Both the position numbers and the translations under genes were made by a program. The notes below the pieces were generated by a model that had not been told where the DNA came from, searched no databases, and was given only the letters and a program-made list of their open reading frames with translations. A DNA stretch of 64,000 nucleotides. Source: an uncultured Alphaproteobacteria bacterium. Lineage in GTDB: Bacteria; Pseudomonadota; Alphaproteobacteria; RF32; CAG-239. Of this stretch, positions 36,777 through 44,052 are shown piece after piece. Every line of letters begins with the position of its first letter. Within the stretch, counting starts at the first letter, position 1. Where the stretch lies: the NCBI GenBank assembly GCA_934277545.1, contig CAKQUG010000007.1, forward strand, positions 49,449 through 113,448. The letters run 5' to 3'.

Positions 36777-38279
36777 GTGAAATCCTTAATTGTCTTTGCA
36801 AGAATAATTATCGTGGGGTGCCTATGGAGTATAGTCTTCGTAGAGGGCATTCGCGTAATTATGCTCTGCAACTGGCATTTTGATATTTTTTGGCCCGACC
36901 ACTGGCGGCAAGCCTATGCGCTTTGGAAAGCCGGCTGGGTAATCCGCGCGCCGAAAGAATGGGCTTTTGTGATTATTCTCGCTACGTTTTTCCCTATGCT
37001 TATCACCGGCTGGTGGACGCTATGCATGGTGGCGTGGGAACGCATTATTTATGATATTGTAATGTCGCCGATTTTACTTTACCGCCGCTTGATTAAGGCT
37101 CCTATCAATGTGATTAAAACCAATAATAAATACGGCGTGGTAAAGAAAAAATCATATAAACAGGTACGTCCGGCCGGCGTTGGTTTCAGAATGCCTATTT
37201 CCGATTATTCAGATAACAAATCGGCAGAGCCGGTAACGGCAGGCGTGGGCGGAGGCTCGATTTTGCCGTCGCAAGCTCGTCCAATGCCGACGGCAATGAG
37301 CGCTCCGGCGTCCGCGGCGGTTAAACCTGGCAAAAAAACAGATATTCCGTCCACTCTTGACCATGCTTTATTCAAATTTGACGATGACGACGATGATTTT
37401 GATTTAGACATCGATTCATTTGAAAAAGCCGATATTCTAAAGAAAAAAGAACCGGCAAAGCCTAAAAAGCCGCTGTTTGACGACGATGACGAAGACGACG
37501 ACACACCTTTGCCGCCGCGCAAAAACAAACGCGATAATGACAGCAGCTCTAAGCGTGCGGCGAAAAAAACTGTTTTTGATGACGACGATGAAAGCGATGA
37601 TGATGAAGATTTTCAACCGCGCAACAACCGACGCAATAAAAACGACCGAGACCAGGATTCCGGAAAAGACCAGCGGCAAAAAAATAACAAGCAAAACCGC
37701 ACAGATTCAAAAACCGACAAGCCTAACCGCAATAATAAGCAAAACAGCGGCTCTGATGACAATTCCAGCGAAAACACTCCGCACAGCCCGGTTTATGACA
37801 ACTTACAGCAAAAAGGCTATGATGTTATCGCCGGCGTTAACGTTAACAACACCGTCATTGACTTTGTCGGCGTTTCGGACACAGAAATCTGCCTGTGTCT
37901 GGTAGATAAAGAAAACGGCGACTGGCTGGCAGATGAAGAGCTGTTTAACGGCGAAGAGCCTTTGTGGTTTTCGGAAAACAGCCACAGAATTTCACCGGTG
38001 CGCAAATTAGATGTTGCGCGCAATGTAATTCGTGATAAACTGGCGGAAGAAGATTTTGAACAAGAAGTAAAGTCTTATGTGGTGGTGCAAATGGCAAACA
38101 TTATCAATGCCGACGATATGTTTGAAATTTGGAACAAAATGGATATTGAGGTAACCCGAATCAACCGCGGCGCACCAAAAGAAATTCATCTGTTCTCTAA
38201 ATCGCTGGATGAAGCCGAAGGACAAATTGACCGCAAAGAACTTAACCGCCTGCGCAAAGTTTTAAAAAGTATTAAGTAG
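36777..38279 (+). CDS. Two-helix membrane protein with poly-Asp linker, partner of the coupling ATPase
   Basis: The 500-residue protein starts at GTG with GGAG 9 nt upstream. Hydrophobic helices lie at about 5-30 and 62-88. Residues 130-335 are low-complexity, with three Phe-Asp4-type acidic boxes (201-208, 235-242, 267-278) spaced about 33 residues apart, then an Asn/Lys/Arg-rich stretch. Residues 340-500 form a compact domain (GYDVIAGVNVNNTVIDFVGVSDTEICLCLVD; W383; RKLDVARNVIRDKL). The plan resembles DotM/TrbA-type partners of coupling proteins, by architecture only. It ends 8 nt before the ATPase gene. Confidence 0.75.
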   Translation: MKSLIVFARIIIVGCLWSIVFVEGIRVIMLCNWHFDIFWPDHWRQAYALWKAGWVIRAPKEWAFVIILATFFPMLITGWWTLCMVAWERIIYDIVMSPILLYRRLIKAPINVIKTNNKYGVVKKKSYKQVRPAGVGFRMPISDYSDNKSAEPVTAGVGGGSILPSQARPMPTAMSAPASAAVKPGKKTDIPSTLDHALFKFDDDDDDFDLDIDSFEKADILKKKEPAKPKKPLFDDDDEDDDTPLPPRKNKRDNDSSSKRAAKKTVFDDDDESDDDEDFQPRNNRRNKNDRDQDSGKDQRQKNNKQNRTDSKTDKPNRNNKQNSGSDDNSSENTPHSPVYDNLQQKGYDVIAGVNVNNTVIDFVGVSDTEICLCLVDKENGDWLADEELFNGEEPLWFSENSHRISPVRKLDVARNVIRDKLAEEDFEQEVKSYVVVQMANIINADDMFEIWNKMDIEVTRINRGAPKEIHLFSKSLDEAEGQIDRKELNRLRKVLKSIK

Positions 38280-38287
38280 AGGATGAA

Positions 38288-40501
38288 ATGGCATTAAAAG
38301 AACGTGGTGAAGAATGGAAAGAATATGACAGCGCCGTCCGCTGGATGATGATTACTTTTCTGATTTGTTTGGGCGTAACAATTTTCCTCTTTGTTTTTGC
38401 CCTGCCTTTGTCATATTTGGTCGGACACGGCGTTTCTAAGTCTTCTTTTGAAATGATACAAAAGTTTTTAGGTTTGATTGTGGAAAAACCCGGACATTTG
38501 TGGGCTATGTATGCAAAATGGTTCAGACAACTTATTCGTTATCACGGCGCTTTTTCGCTTAGCTTGTGGTTGCCGATTCTGCCGTTTATTACTCTGCCGG
38601 TCGGGTTGATTGTCGGCGCTTTGCTCAGTCCGTATAAATTCCAAGTTAACACCCAAGGTTCGGCGCGAATTGCTGACTTGCGGGATATTAACAAAATGGC
38701 GCTGCTCGGATTTGACGGTTTTTGTCAGGTTGTGGGCAAATTCAAAGGCCGCTTTTTAATGCTGAAAGAAACTCTGGCAACCTTGTGCTGCGCTCCTCCG
38801 GGTACAGGTAAAACCGCCGGCGTGGTTATTCCGACAATTTTTAACTCCGATAAATTAAGCATTATCGTAAACGACCCGAAGCCGGAGCTTTGTTACTCTA
38901 CTACAGGTGCCCGAGCAAAGGTAGGTCCGGTGTTTGTAATTAACTGGGGTGCCGAAGATAACCCGAGCGAGGGTATTTATTACCCAAGCTGGAATCCGCT
39001 GTCGCCAAACTCTATGCCGGATGCCGGTCCGGACCGCGATATGTATGTGGACTCTATGTGCAACATTTTGGTGGAAGACCCTAAAGGCGGCGCTGACCCG
39101 CACTGGGCGAACACCGGACGTGCCGCATTAACCGGCTTTATTAACTTTGTGGCATCTAAATGCGACCGCGCCCGCGCCAACGACTATTTTATCGGGCGAA
39201 TTTATGAGGGTAAGCTCGACGCCAAAGATAAAGAAGTGTTGGAAGGCTATTATATGGAAATGCGCGATCCGGCAGCTCCGCGCGCCATTCAAAACCTTAA
39301 AAACGGCACCTTAACCATGGAAAACTATCTGCCAATCGGCACTTGGAACTTGTTGCCGGCACGCTGGATGGGGCGAGAAGCCTGCATTGCCATGATTATG
39401 GAATGGATTACCGAAGCACAAATCAACGCTGCTCAAGAGATTCAACGCCGAATGGACGAAGGCGACCAAATGGCGGCCATGGCCGACCCGACGCATGATA
39501 TGCTGGAAGAAGCCGTGAAAGAAGCCCGCAACTTTGGTTATTCGCAGCGTTGTATCACTGAATTAAGCTCACTCAGCAGTATGCCGGATAAAGAACGCGG
39601 CTCCGTTCTTTCCACCGCTTTCGCCGGTATCGGCTGTTTTAAAAACCAAGCAGTAAAAGCCCGAACCAGCTTTTCGGATATTCAATTCCGCGATTTGCGC
39701 GGTATGAAAGACCCGGTTACCGGCGAATGGAAGCCGATTTCGGTTTATCTTTCCGTAAACCAAGTAGATGCGCGCGCTTTAGGCGTTATCAGCAGTACTT
39801 TTATTGAATTGATGTCTTCTTATTTGATTTCTAACCCGCCTAATCACGTCAACAAGACCGATGGCAAAATGGGACCTTTCCCTACTCTGTTCATCCTCGA
39901 CGAGTTTCCGCAAATGCCGAAAATGAAAGCTATTATTGACGGACCGGCCGTAGGTCGTGGTCAAAAAGTGTCTTATTTGCTGATTGGACAAGACTTAGGT
40001 CAAATCTCCGGTAAATATGGTAAAGATGACTTGGAAACTGTGATTTCCACAACCGCCTGCAAGATTATTCTTTCGCAAAACAACGAGGTTACCGCCCAGC
40101 GTTTTTCTAAGATGATAGGCAACAAAACCGTACAGGTTTCGTCTTTCAGCCGTACAGAGGGTAGCTTGGGCAAAGACTTTAACCCGCTCGCGAAAAATGT
40201 AAGCTACCAAATGCAGGGCGTACCGGTTATCAGTGCCACGCAGTTGCTGAGCTTGCCGTTGCTGAAACAAGTTGTTTTAATGCAAAGCTACATTGACCGT
40301 CCTATTATGGCTGATTCGCCGCGTTATTATTTGGACCCGAAAATGCGTAAATTGGCTAAACTTCCGCCGTCGCCGAATGTTCCGGACTGGATTGTGGCGC
40401 AGCGTGAAGATATTAACGATGATATGTTGGCAAAACTCGGAATTGAGTATGACGCCGATGAGGACAATGACAATTTTGAAGTTGACAGTCCGCAAGCATA
40501 A
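38288..40501 (+). CDS. virD4: Type IV secretion coupling ATPase (VirD4/TraG family)
   Basis: The 737-residue ATPase has two N-terminal membrane helices (20-43, 91-112), then the TQGSARIAD entry of the TraG/VirD4 domain. Walker A is APPGTGKT (169-176), followed by VNDPKPELCYSTTGARA; Walker B ILDEFPQMPKM lies near 536-546, with LLIGQDLGQISGKYG after it. The C-terminal 25 residues are acidic (DADEDNDNFEVDS). Coupling ATPases select DNA-protein or protein substrates for a type IV channel. No relaxase, VirB4 or VirB11 gene occurs in the window, so the channel is elsewhere or absent. A strong terminator follows. Confidence 0.93.
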   Translation: MALKERGEEWKEYDSAVRWMMITFLICLGVTIFLFVFALPLSYLVGHGVSKSSFEMIQKFLGLIVEKPGHLWAMYAKWFRQLIRYHGAFSLSLWLPILPFITLPVGLIVGALLSPYKFQVNTQGSARIADLRDINKMALLGFDGFCQVVGKFKGRFLMLKETLATLCCAPPGTGKTAGVVIPTIFNSDKLSIIVNDPKPELCYSTTGARAKVGPVFVINWGAEDNPSEGIYYPSWNPLSPNSMPDAGPDRDMYVDSMCNILVEDPKGGADPHWANTGRAALTGFINFVASKCDRARANDYFIGRIYEGKLDAKDKEVLEGYYMEMRDPAAPRAIQNLKNGTLTMENYLPIGTWNLLPARWMGREACIAMIMEWITEAQINAAQEIQRRMDEGDQMAAMADPTHDMLEEAVKEARNFGYSQRCITELSSLSSMPDKERGSVLSTAFAGIGCFKNQAVKARTSFSDIQFRDLRGMKDPVTGEWKPISVYLSVNQVDARALGVISSTFIELMSSYLISNPPNHVNKTDGKMGPFPTLFILDEFPQMPKMKAIIDGPAVGRGQKVSYLLIGQDLGQISGKYGKDDLETVISTTACKIILSQNNEVTAQRFSKMIGNKTVQVSSFSRTEGSLGKDFNPLAKNVSYQMQGVPVISATQLLSLPLLKQVVLMQSYIDRPIMADSPRYYLDPKMRKLAKLPPSPNVPDWIVAQREDINDDMLAKLGIEYDADEDNDNFEVDSPQA

Positions 40502-40518
40502 ATCTTTGTTATTTTACA

Positions 40519-40554
40519 CCGCCGAAGAAAAATTTTCGGCGGCTTTATTTTTTT
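40519..40554 (+). terminator. Terminator after the coupling ATPase
   Basis: CCGCCGAA (40519-40526) pairs with TTCGGCGG (40535-40542), followed by CTTTATTTTTTT. Confidence 0.88.
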
Positions 40555-40555
40555 A

Positions 40556-40581
40556 CGAACTTTTACATAACTTATGTCGTT
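40556..40581 (+). promoter_or_regulatory. ECF-type promoter for the sigma-factor operon
   Basis: CGAAC (40556-40560), a 17-nt spacer and CGTT (40578-40581) match the GGAAC-N16/17-CGTT consensus known for EcfG-type sigma factors except for the first base. It lies 34 nt before the operon's first ATG, so the encoded sigma factor may drive its own operon. Confidence 0.55.
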
Positions 40582-40615
40582 ATAAATAATGTAAACAAGT
40601 TAAACGAGGTTAAAA

Positions 40616-40870
40616 ATGGACGATATATCTGATTTGTTAAAAGAAGCAAAACCGCTGTATTTTCGGCGCAAACGGATTAGAAACCTGACAAAAGCCGCCT
40701 GTGTGCTTTCGGTTATAACTTTATTATTTGTCGGTACTCAACAAAGTTCGGAACTATATACTTATGACTTTGACAATATGTCAAGCACCATAAGCATGTT
40801 GCAAAACGGCTCTGCTATAGAAGACTTAGGGCTTCCGACTGATGAATACGGATTTTTGAGGATTAGCTGA
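40616..40870 (+). CDS. Small single-pass membrane protein, candidate anti-sigma factor
   Basis: The 84-residue protein has a charged cytoplasmic-type N-terminus (DDISDLLKEAKPLYFRRKRIRNL), one membrane helix at about 25-43 and a 40-residue outer tail ending DEYGFLRIS. It overlaps the ECF sigma gene by one base (TGATG). Membrane proteins paired this tightly with ECF sigma genes commonly hold the sigma factor inactive; here that is inferred from position and topology, as no zinc-binding anti-sigma motif is visible. Confidence 0.7.
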   Translation: MDDISDLLKEAKPLYFRRKRIRNLTKAACVLSVITLLFVGTQQSSELYTYDFDNMSSTISMLQNGSAIEDLGLPTDEYGFLRIS

Positions 40871-41370
40871 TGGGCAATGAAATAGCATCATACAAAGCCA
40901 TTGTTCGCGCCGTTATCAAAAAAATTACCGGCAATTACAATGAGGATTTGGAACAGGAGGCTTATCTGAAAATCTGGCAAAACCAAGAAAACTACCAAGA
41001 ACAAGGCAAAAAATCCGCATGGCTCGGTATGTTGACTGCAAATATTTGCCGCGATTATTTAAAATCTCGTTTTAACAAATACAATAATTGTACTTTACAG
41101 GGAGAAATAATTGAAAAGGTTAGTGTAACCCCGAAATTTGATGAAAAAATAGATAAAAAGAAACGGCAGAAAATTATTTTAAAAGCAGTGGACGAACTGC
41201 CTGCCGATTTGCGAAAAGTAATTATTTTGTATGAATTTGAAGAAAAATCGTACAAAGAAATTGCCGATAAATTGAAAATCGCCGAAGGAACCGTTAAATC
41301 CAGACTGTTTAACGCACGCAAGATATTAGCTCAAAAATTAAGTTTTCTAAAGGAGAAAAACAATGACTAA
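40870..41370 (+). CDS. ECF-family RNA polymerase sigma factor
   Basis: The 166-residue protein has only regions 2 and 4. Region 2 includes YNEDLEQEAYLKIWQ and KSAWLGMLTANICRDYLKS. Region 4 spans about 115-158: AVDELPADLRKVIILYEFEEKSYKEIADKLKIAEGTVKSRLFNARKIL. It would direct transcription from the ECF-type promoter found upstream. It overlaps the Spy-like gene by 8 nt. The subgroup is not assigned. Confidence 0.92.
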   Translation: MGNEIASYKAIVRAVIKKITGNYNEDLEQEAYLKIWQNQENYQEQGKKSAWLGMLTANICRDYLKSRFNKYNNCTLQGEIIEKVSVTPKFDEKIDKKKRQKIILKAVDELPADLRKVIILYEFEEKSYKEIADKLKIAEGTVKSRLFNARKILAQKLSFLKEKNND

Positions 41371-41818
41371 ATTATTACTGACTACCGCACTTTCCACCCT
41401 AATCGCCTTTTCGGCTTATTCCAACACTTTTGCCAAAGCGCCGGCGAATCCGACAGAACCGGCTCAACAAACAGAGAAAATGCCAAGACACCATAAAGAA
41501 ATGCGCAAACGTCCGGAACCGGAAAAAATGGATAAATTTTTAAACTTGACCGATAAACAAAAAGCCAAGGCGAAAGAAATCCGAGAGCAAAGCCGCAAAG
41601 AAATAGAACCGCTGATGAAAGAAATGAAAACTATCCGCGAAAAAATGGATAAAATCCGCGAAGCCGACATGAAAAAGTTTGAAGCGATTTTGACACCTGA
41701 GCAAAAAGCAAAATTGGAAGCCCGCAAGAAACAGCACGAAAAAGAGTTTGAAGGAAGAGAAAAACACAGATTTCCGCCGCGTGATTTTAAGGATTTTCCA
41801 AAACACGATAAGGACTAA
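41363..41818 (+). CDS. Spy/CpxP-like periplasmic LTxxQ protein
   Basis: The 151-residue product has a signal peptide (1-24, NTFA-KAPA) and a helical, Met/Lys/Glu-rich mature part with two LTxxQ motifs, LTDKQKAKAKEIR and LTPEQKAKLEARK, spaced about 52 residues apart. Spy and CpxP are periplasmic chaperone or stress-sensing proteins; related proteins (CnrX/ZraP type) sense metals. The His-rich ends (PRHHKEM, KHRFPPRD) could bind metal. Placement after an ECF sigma gene suggests envelope stress output. Confidence 0.83.
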   Translation: MTKLLLTTALSTLIAFSAYSNTFAKAPANPTEPAQQTEKMPRHHKEMRKRPEPEKMDKFLNLTDKQKAKAKEIREQSRKEIEPLMKEMKTIREKMDKIREADMKKFEAILTPEQKAKLEARKKQHEKEFEGREKHRFPPRDFKDFPKHDKD

Positions 41819-41838
41819 TCAATCAAGGATTTAACATT

Positions 41839-42774
41839 ATGAAAAAACTAATTTTATTATCAACCGCGGCAATGATATGCTTTAGCGGAACGGTTTTTGC
41901 AGCCACAACGAATCCGGAAGCAAGATTGTTTAAATACAGCACAACCATTGAAAAGGAGCGCCCGCAGCTTAATGATGAAACAAAACAGCTGATTGCCGCT
42001 TATCGCAAAAACCCGACGCAAGCTAATTATGACGCCTTACGCAAACAAGCCGAAATCAATTATGACAAAATTGTTGAACGCAAAAAAGCAAAGTTGGAAG
42101 AATTGAAAAAAACGGCAAAGCATTCCTCTAAAATAGAAGAAATGCAGGTAATTGTTGATGAAATGCTGAAAGACAAAGAAAACCGCATTAACCAGACAAT
42201 GAGCCGCTTTACCGACCCTCGCCTACGCCCTAATGCCAGACAAACAAAAGACGGATTTTTACCGGTTTTAGGCGCGGCGCAAAATGTTTCAATCGCTTAT
42301 ACGCCGGTTACAAACAAGGAATTTAACATTTTCTTAAGGAATCAAGGCAAAAAAACTTTCGCTCCCGACAACAATTTGCCTGTTGTTAATGTGTCGTATA
42401 ATGACGCTGTTGCTTATTGCAAATGGCTTTCAGCTAATGATAAGTCTGCGAAATATCGTTTACCAACCGAACAAGAATGGGAATTAGCGGCCGGACACAT
42501 GCCGAAAGACGCTGATATGAATTGTGGCGAAAACAAAGGATTAACCGCCGTTGACACTTACAAACAAACTTTATCTGCTTCTGGAGCCGTTGATATGTGG
42601 GGTAATGTGTGGGAATGGACTTCCACCACCAAAAACCACGCAAATGAACTGTCTGTTAAAGGCGGAGCTTGGAATACTCAAAGAACTGCTTGCCGTACTG
42701 AAAATCGCATTGAAACACGAAACGCCATTCAAAGATACGACAATGTCGGTTTTAGAGTTGTGCGTGAAAAATAA
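41839..42774 (+). CDS. Exported formylglycine-enzyme-fold (SUMF1/FGE-like) protein
   Basis: The 311-residue product has a signal peptide (1-21), a helical charged region (22-130) and a C-terminal FGE-sulfatase fold (about 140-310): VVNVSYNDAVAYCKWLSAN, YRLPTEQEWELAAG, AVDMWGNVWEWTST, VKGGAWNTQRTACRTENR and NVGFRVVRE. Of the two catalytic Cys of true FGE in the GG-(S/A)-W-x-C-x4-C stretch, the first is Thr here and the second is kept. It is therefore unlikely to make formylglycine and may bind a ligand or protein. Confidence 0.82.
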   Translation: MKKLILLSTAAMICFSGTVFAATTNPEARLFKYSTTIEKERPQLNDETKQLIAAYRKNPTQANYDALRKQAEINYDKIVERKKAKLEELKKTAKHSSKIEEMQVIVDEMLKDKENRINQTMSRFTDPRLRPNARQTKDGFLPVLGAAQNVSIAYTPVTNKEFNIFLRNQGKKTFAPDNNLPVVNVSYNDAVAYCKWLSANDKSAKYRLPTEQEWELAAGHMPKDADMNCGENKGLTAVDTYKQTLSASGAVDMWGNVWEWTSTTKNHANELSVKGGAWNTQRTACRTENRIETRNAIQRYDNVGFRVVREK

Positions 42775-42804
42775 TTTTAATAATTTTTTGAAAGGAAAAA
42801 TACT

Positions 42805-43089
42805 ATGAAAAAACTAATTTTAATGTCTGTTGCTTTTTTACTTTGCTTTGGCGGAACAGTTGCCGAGGTAAAAGCTGACACAACTTCAAACAAAACTTTA
42901 GAACAAGGTTTGAAAAACGGTTTGGAATCAGGAATGAAAGATGGCTTGAAAGATGGTTATAAAGAAGGCCTTAAAGATGGTTATAAGGCCGGAATGAAAG
43001 AGGGATTAAAAAACGGCCGTCATAAAAATCTGAAAGACGGACTGAAAAACGGTCTTAAAGACGGTTTGAAAGAAGGTGCTAAAAAATAA
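42805..43089 (+). CDS. Exported (G-x-x-x)n repeat protein
   Basis: The 94-residue product begins with a signal peptide (1-25) and continues as an almost perfect tetrapeptide repeat, G-(L/M/Y)-K-(D/N/E), from about residue 35 to the end, interrupted once by NGRHKNLKDG. The GX3 periodicity recalls the deca-GX3 motif of Yae1/Lto1 and the GxxxG repeats of FliH, where such helices pack closely. The mature protein is strongly basic. AAAGGAAAAA precedes the ATG. Last gene of the ECF operon. Confidence 0.75.
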   Translation: MKKLILMSVAFLLCFGGTVAEVKADTTSNKTLEQGLKNGLESGMKDGLKDGYKEGLKDGYKAGMKEGLKNGRHKNLKDGLKNGLKDGLKEGAKK

Positions 43090-43097
43090 TATTTTAC

Positions 43098-43127
43098 AAA
43101 GAGCTGAGTTTTTAACTCAGCTCTTTT
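43098..43127 (+). terminator. Bidirectional terminator between the ECF operon and the convergent membrane-protein gene
   Basis: A 13-bp perfect stem (AAAGAGCTGAGTT / AACTCAGCTCTTT) has a 3-nt loop. It ends 4 nt before the convergent stop codon. Confidence 0.92.
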
Positions 43128-43130
43128 AAT

Positions 43131-44051
43131 TTACTTCTTTTCTTTTTTATTTTTACGAGATTTTCCGGATTTTGCTTTTTTAGCCGATTTTTTGACTCTT
43201 GAGCTATCGTTTTCAGCTTCAGGCAGTGTCATATCATTTTTTTGCGAATCCATAGCTGTATTTTCATCTGACGGACTCGAATTTTCCGGCTGAAAAATTT
43301 CAAACTGCGACCGCATTATCATCATAATCATCAAAGCGTACAGGCAAACAATATAATTTGCCGCAAAGTCAACCGCGACGGCAGTTACAAAATAAAAATT
43401 CTTGTACAGAAAAACTTTCAGCAAAATATTCAGCTGAAAAGTAATAAAATTCAGCACAAGCAAAACCACTCCATAGGTAAAAACGATGCTGAAACTTTTA
43501 TCAGTTGTCTGCACCCACATTGCTTTTAAAGAAGGCAATTTTTCGTTTGTCAAATAATAAGCAACGGCTCCGGCCAAACGCACAATTACAAACGGCACCC
43601 AAAAACAAGAAAAGGCAATCAAAAAATAAATAAACTCAATTTTCCAATTCGGGTTCGGCTCTTTCGCCACCATGGCAAAAATTATAACAAAGGAAACAAT
43701 TATCAACAGCAAAAGCAAAAATAAAATACCGATTTTTTTCAAACGGCTGCGTTTTAAACTGACGATATTTCTTATTGAAAAAATTTCGCCGTTAAATTCT
43801 ATATCGTAAAAATCTACAAAAAAGGCAAAAATTACGCATAACATTAAAAATTTATCGGTAAAAAACATTGCCGTAGTTAAATCCGGGCACCACCAAGCCG
43901 GGTTTCCCATATTACAAGAATAATTTTGCCCAAAAATTAAAGAAATTGCAGTCATAACCAAAGCATAAAAGGCTATTACCTTATAATGCTTAAAACTGTT
44001 TTGAAATAAAGACAGCGAGTTCCAAACCAATTTAGGGAATGTGAATTTCAT
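43131..44051 (-). CDS. Multi-pass membrane protein of unknown function
   Basis: The 306-residue protein has about six hydrophobic helices (starting near 25-42, 65-82, 107-128, 140-165, 188-208 and 220-245) and a hydrophilic tail of 55 residues ending in a Lys-rich run (KKSAKKAKSGKSRKNKKEKK). No transporter signature is recognised. AAAGGAAAT precedes the ATG. It lies immediately after dnaE (1-nt gap), so the two are probably cotranscribed. Confidence 0.8.
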   Translation of the reverse strand: MKFTFPKLVWNSLSLFQNSFKHYKVIAFYALVMTAISLIFGQNYSCNMGNPAWWCPDLTTAMFFTDKFLMLCVIFAFFVDFYDIEFNGEIFSIRNIVSLKRSRLKKIGILFLLLLLIIVSFVIIFAMVAKEPNPNWKIEFIYFLIAFSCFWVPFVIVRLAGAVAYYLTNEKLPSLKAMWVQTTDKSFSIVFTYGVVLLVLNFITFQLNILLKVFLYKNFYFVTAVAVDFAANYIVCLYALMIMMIMRSQFEIFQPENSSPSDENTAMDSQKNDMTLPEAENDSSRVKKSAKKAKSGKSRKNKKEKK

Positions 44052-44052
44052 T

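Noticed and set aside
37375..37620. GAC/GAT-rich stretches as a DNA satellite
   Set aside because: The repetition follows the reading frame and encodes the poly-Asp boxes, so it is coding low complexity.
33166..40501. Integrated conjugative element
   Set aside because: No relaxase, integrase, VirB channel genes, att repeats or tRNA border flank the coupling-ATPase cluster.
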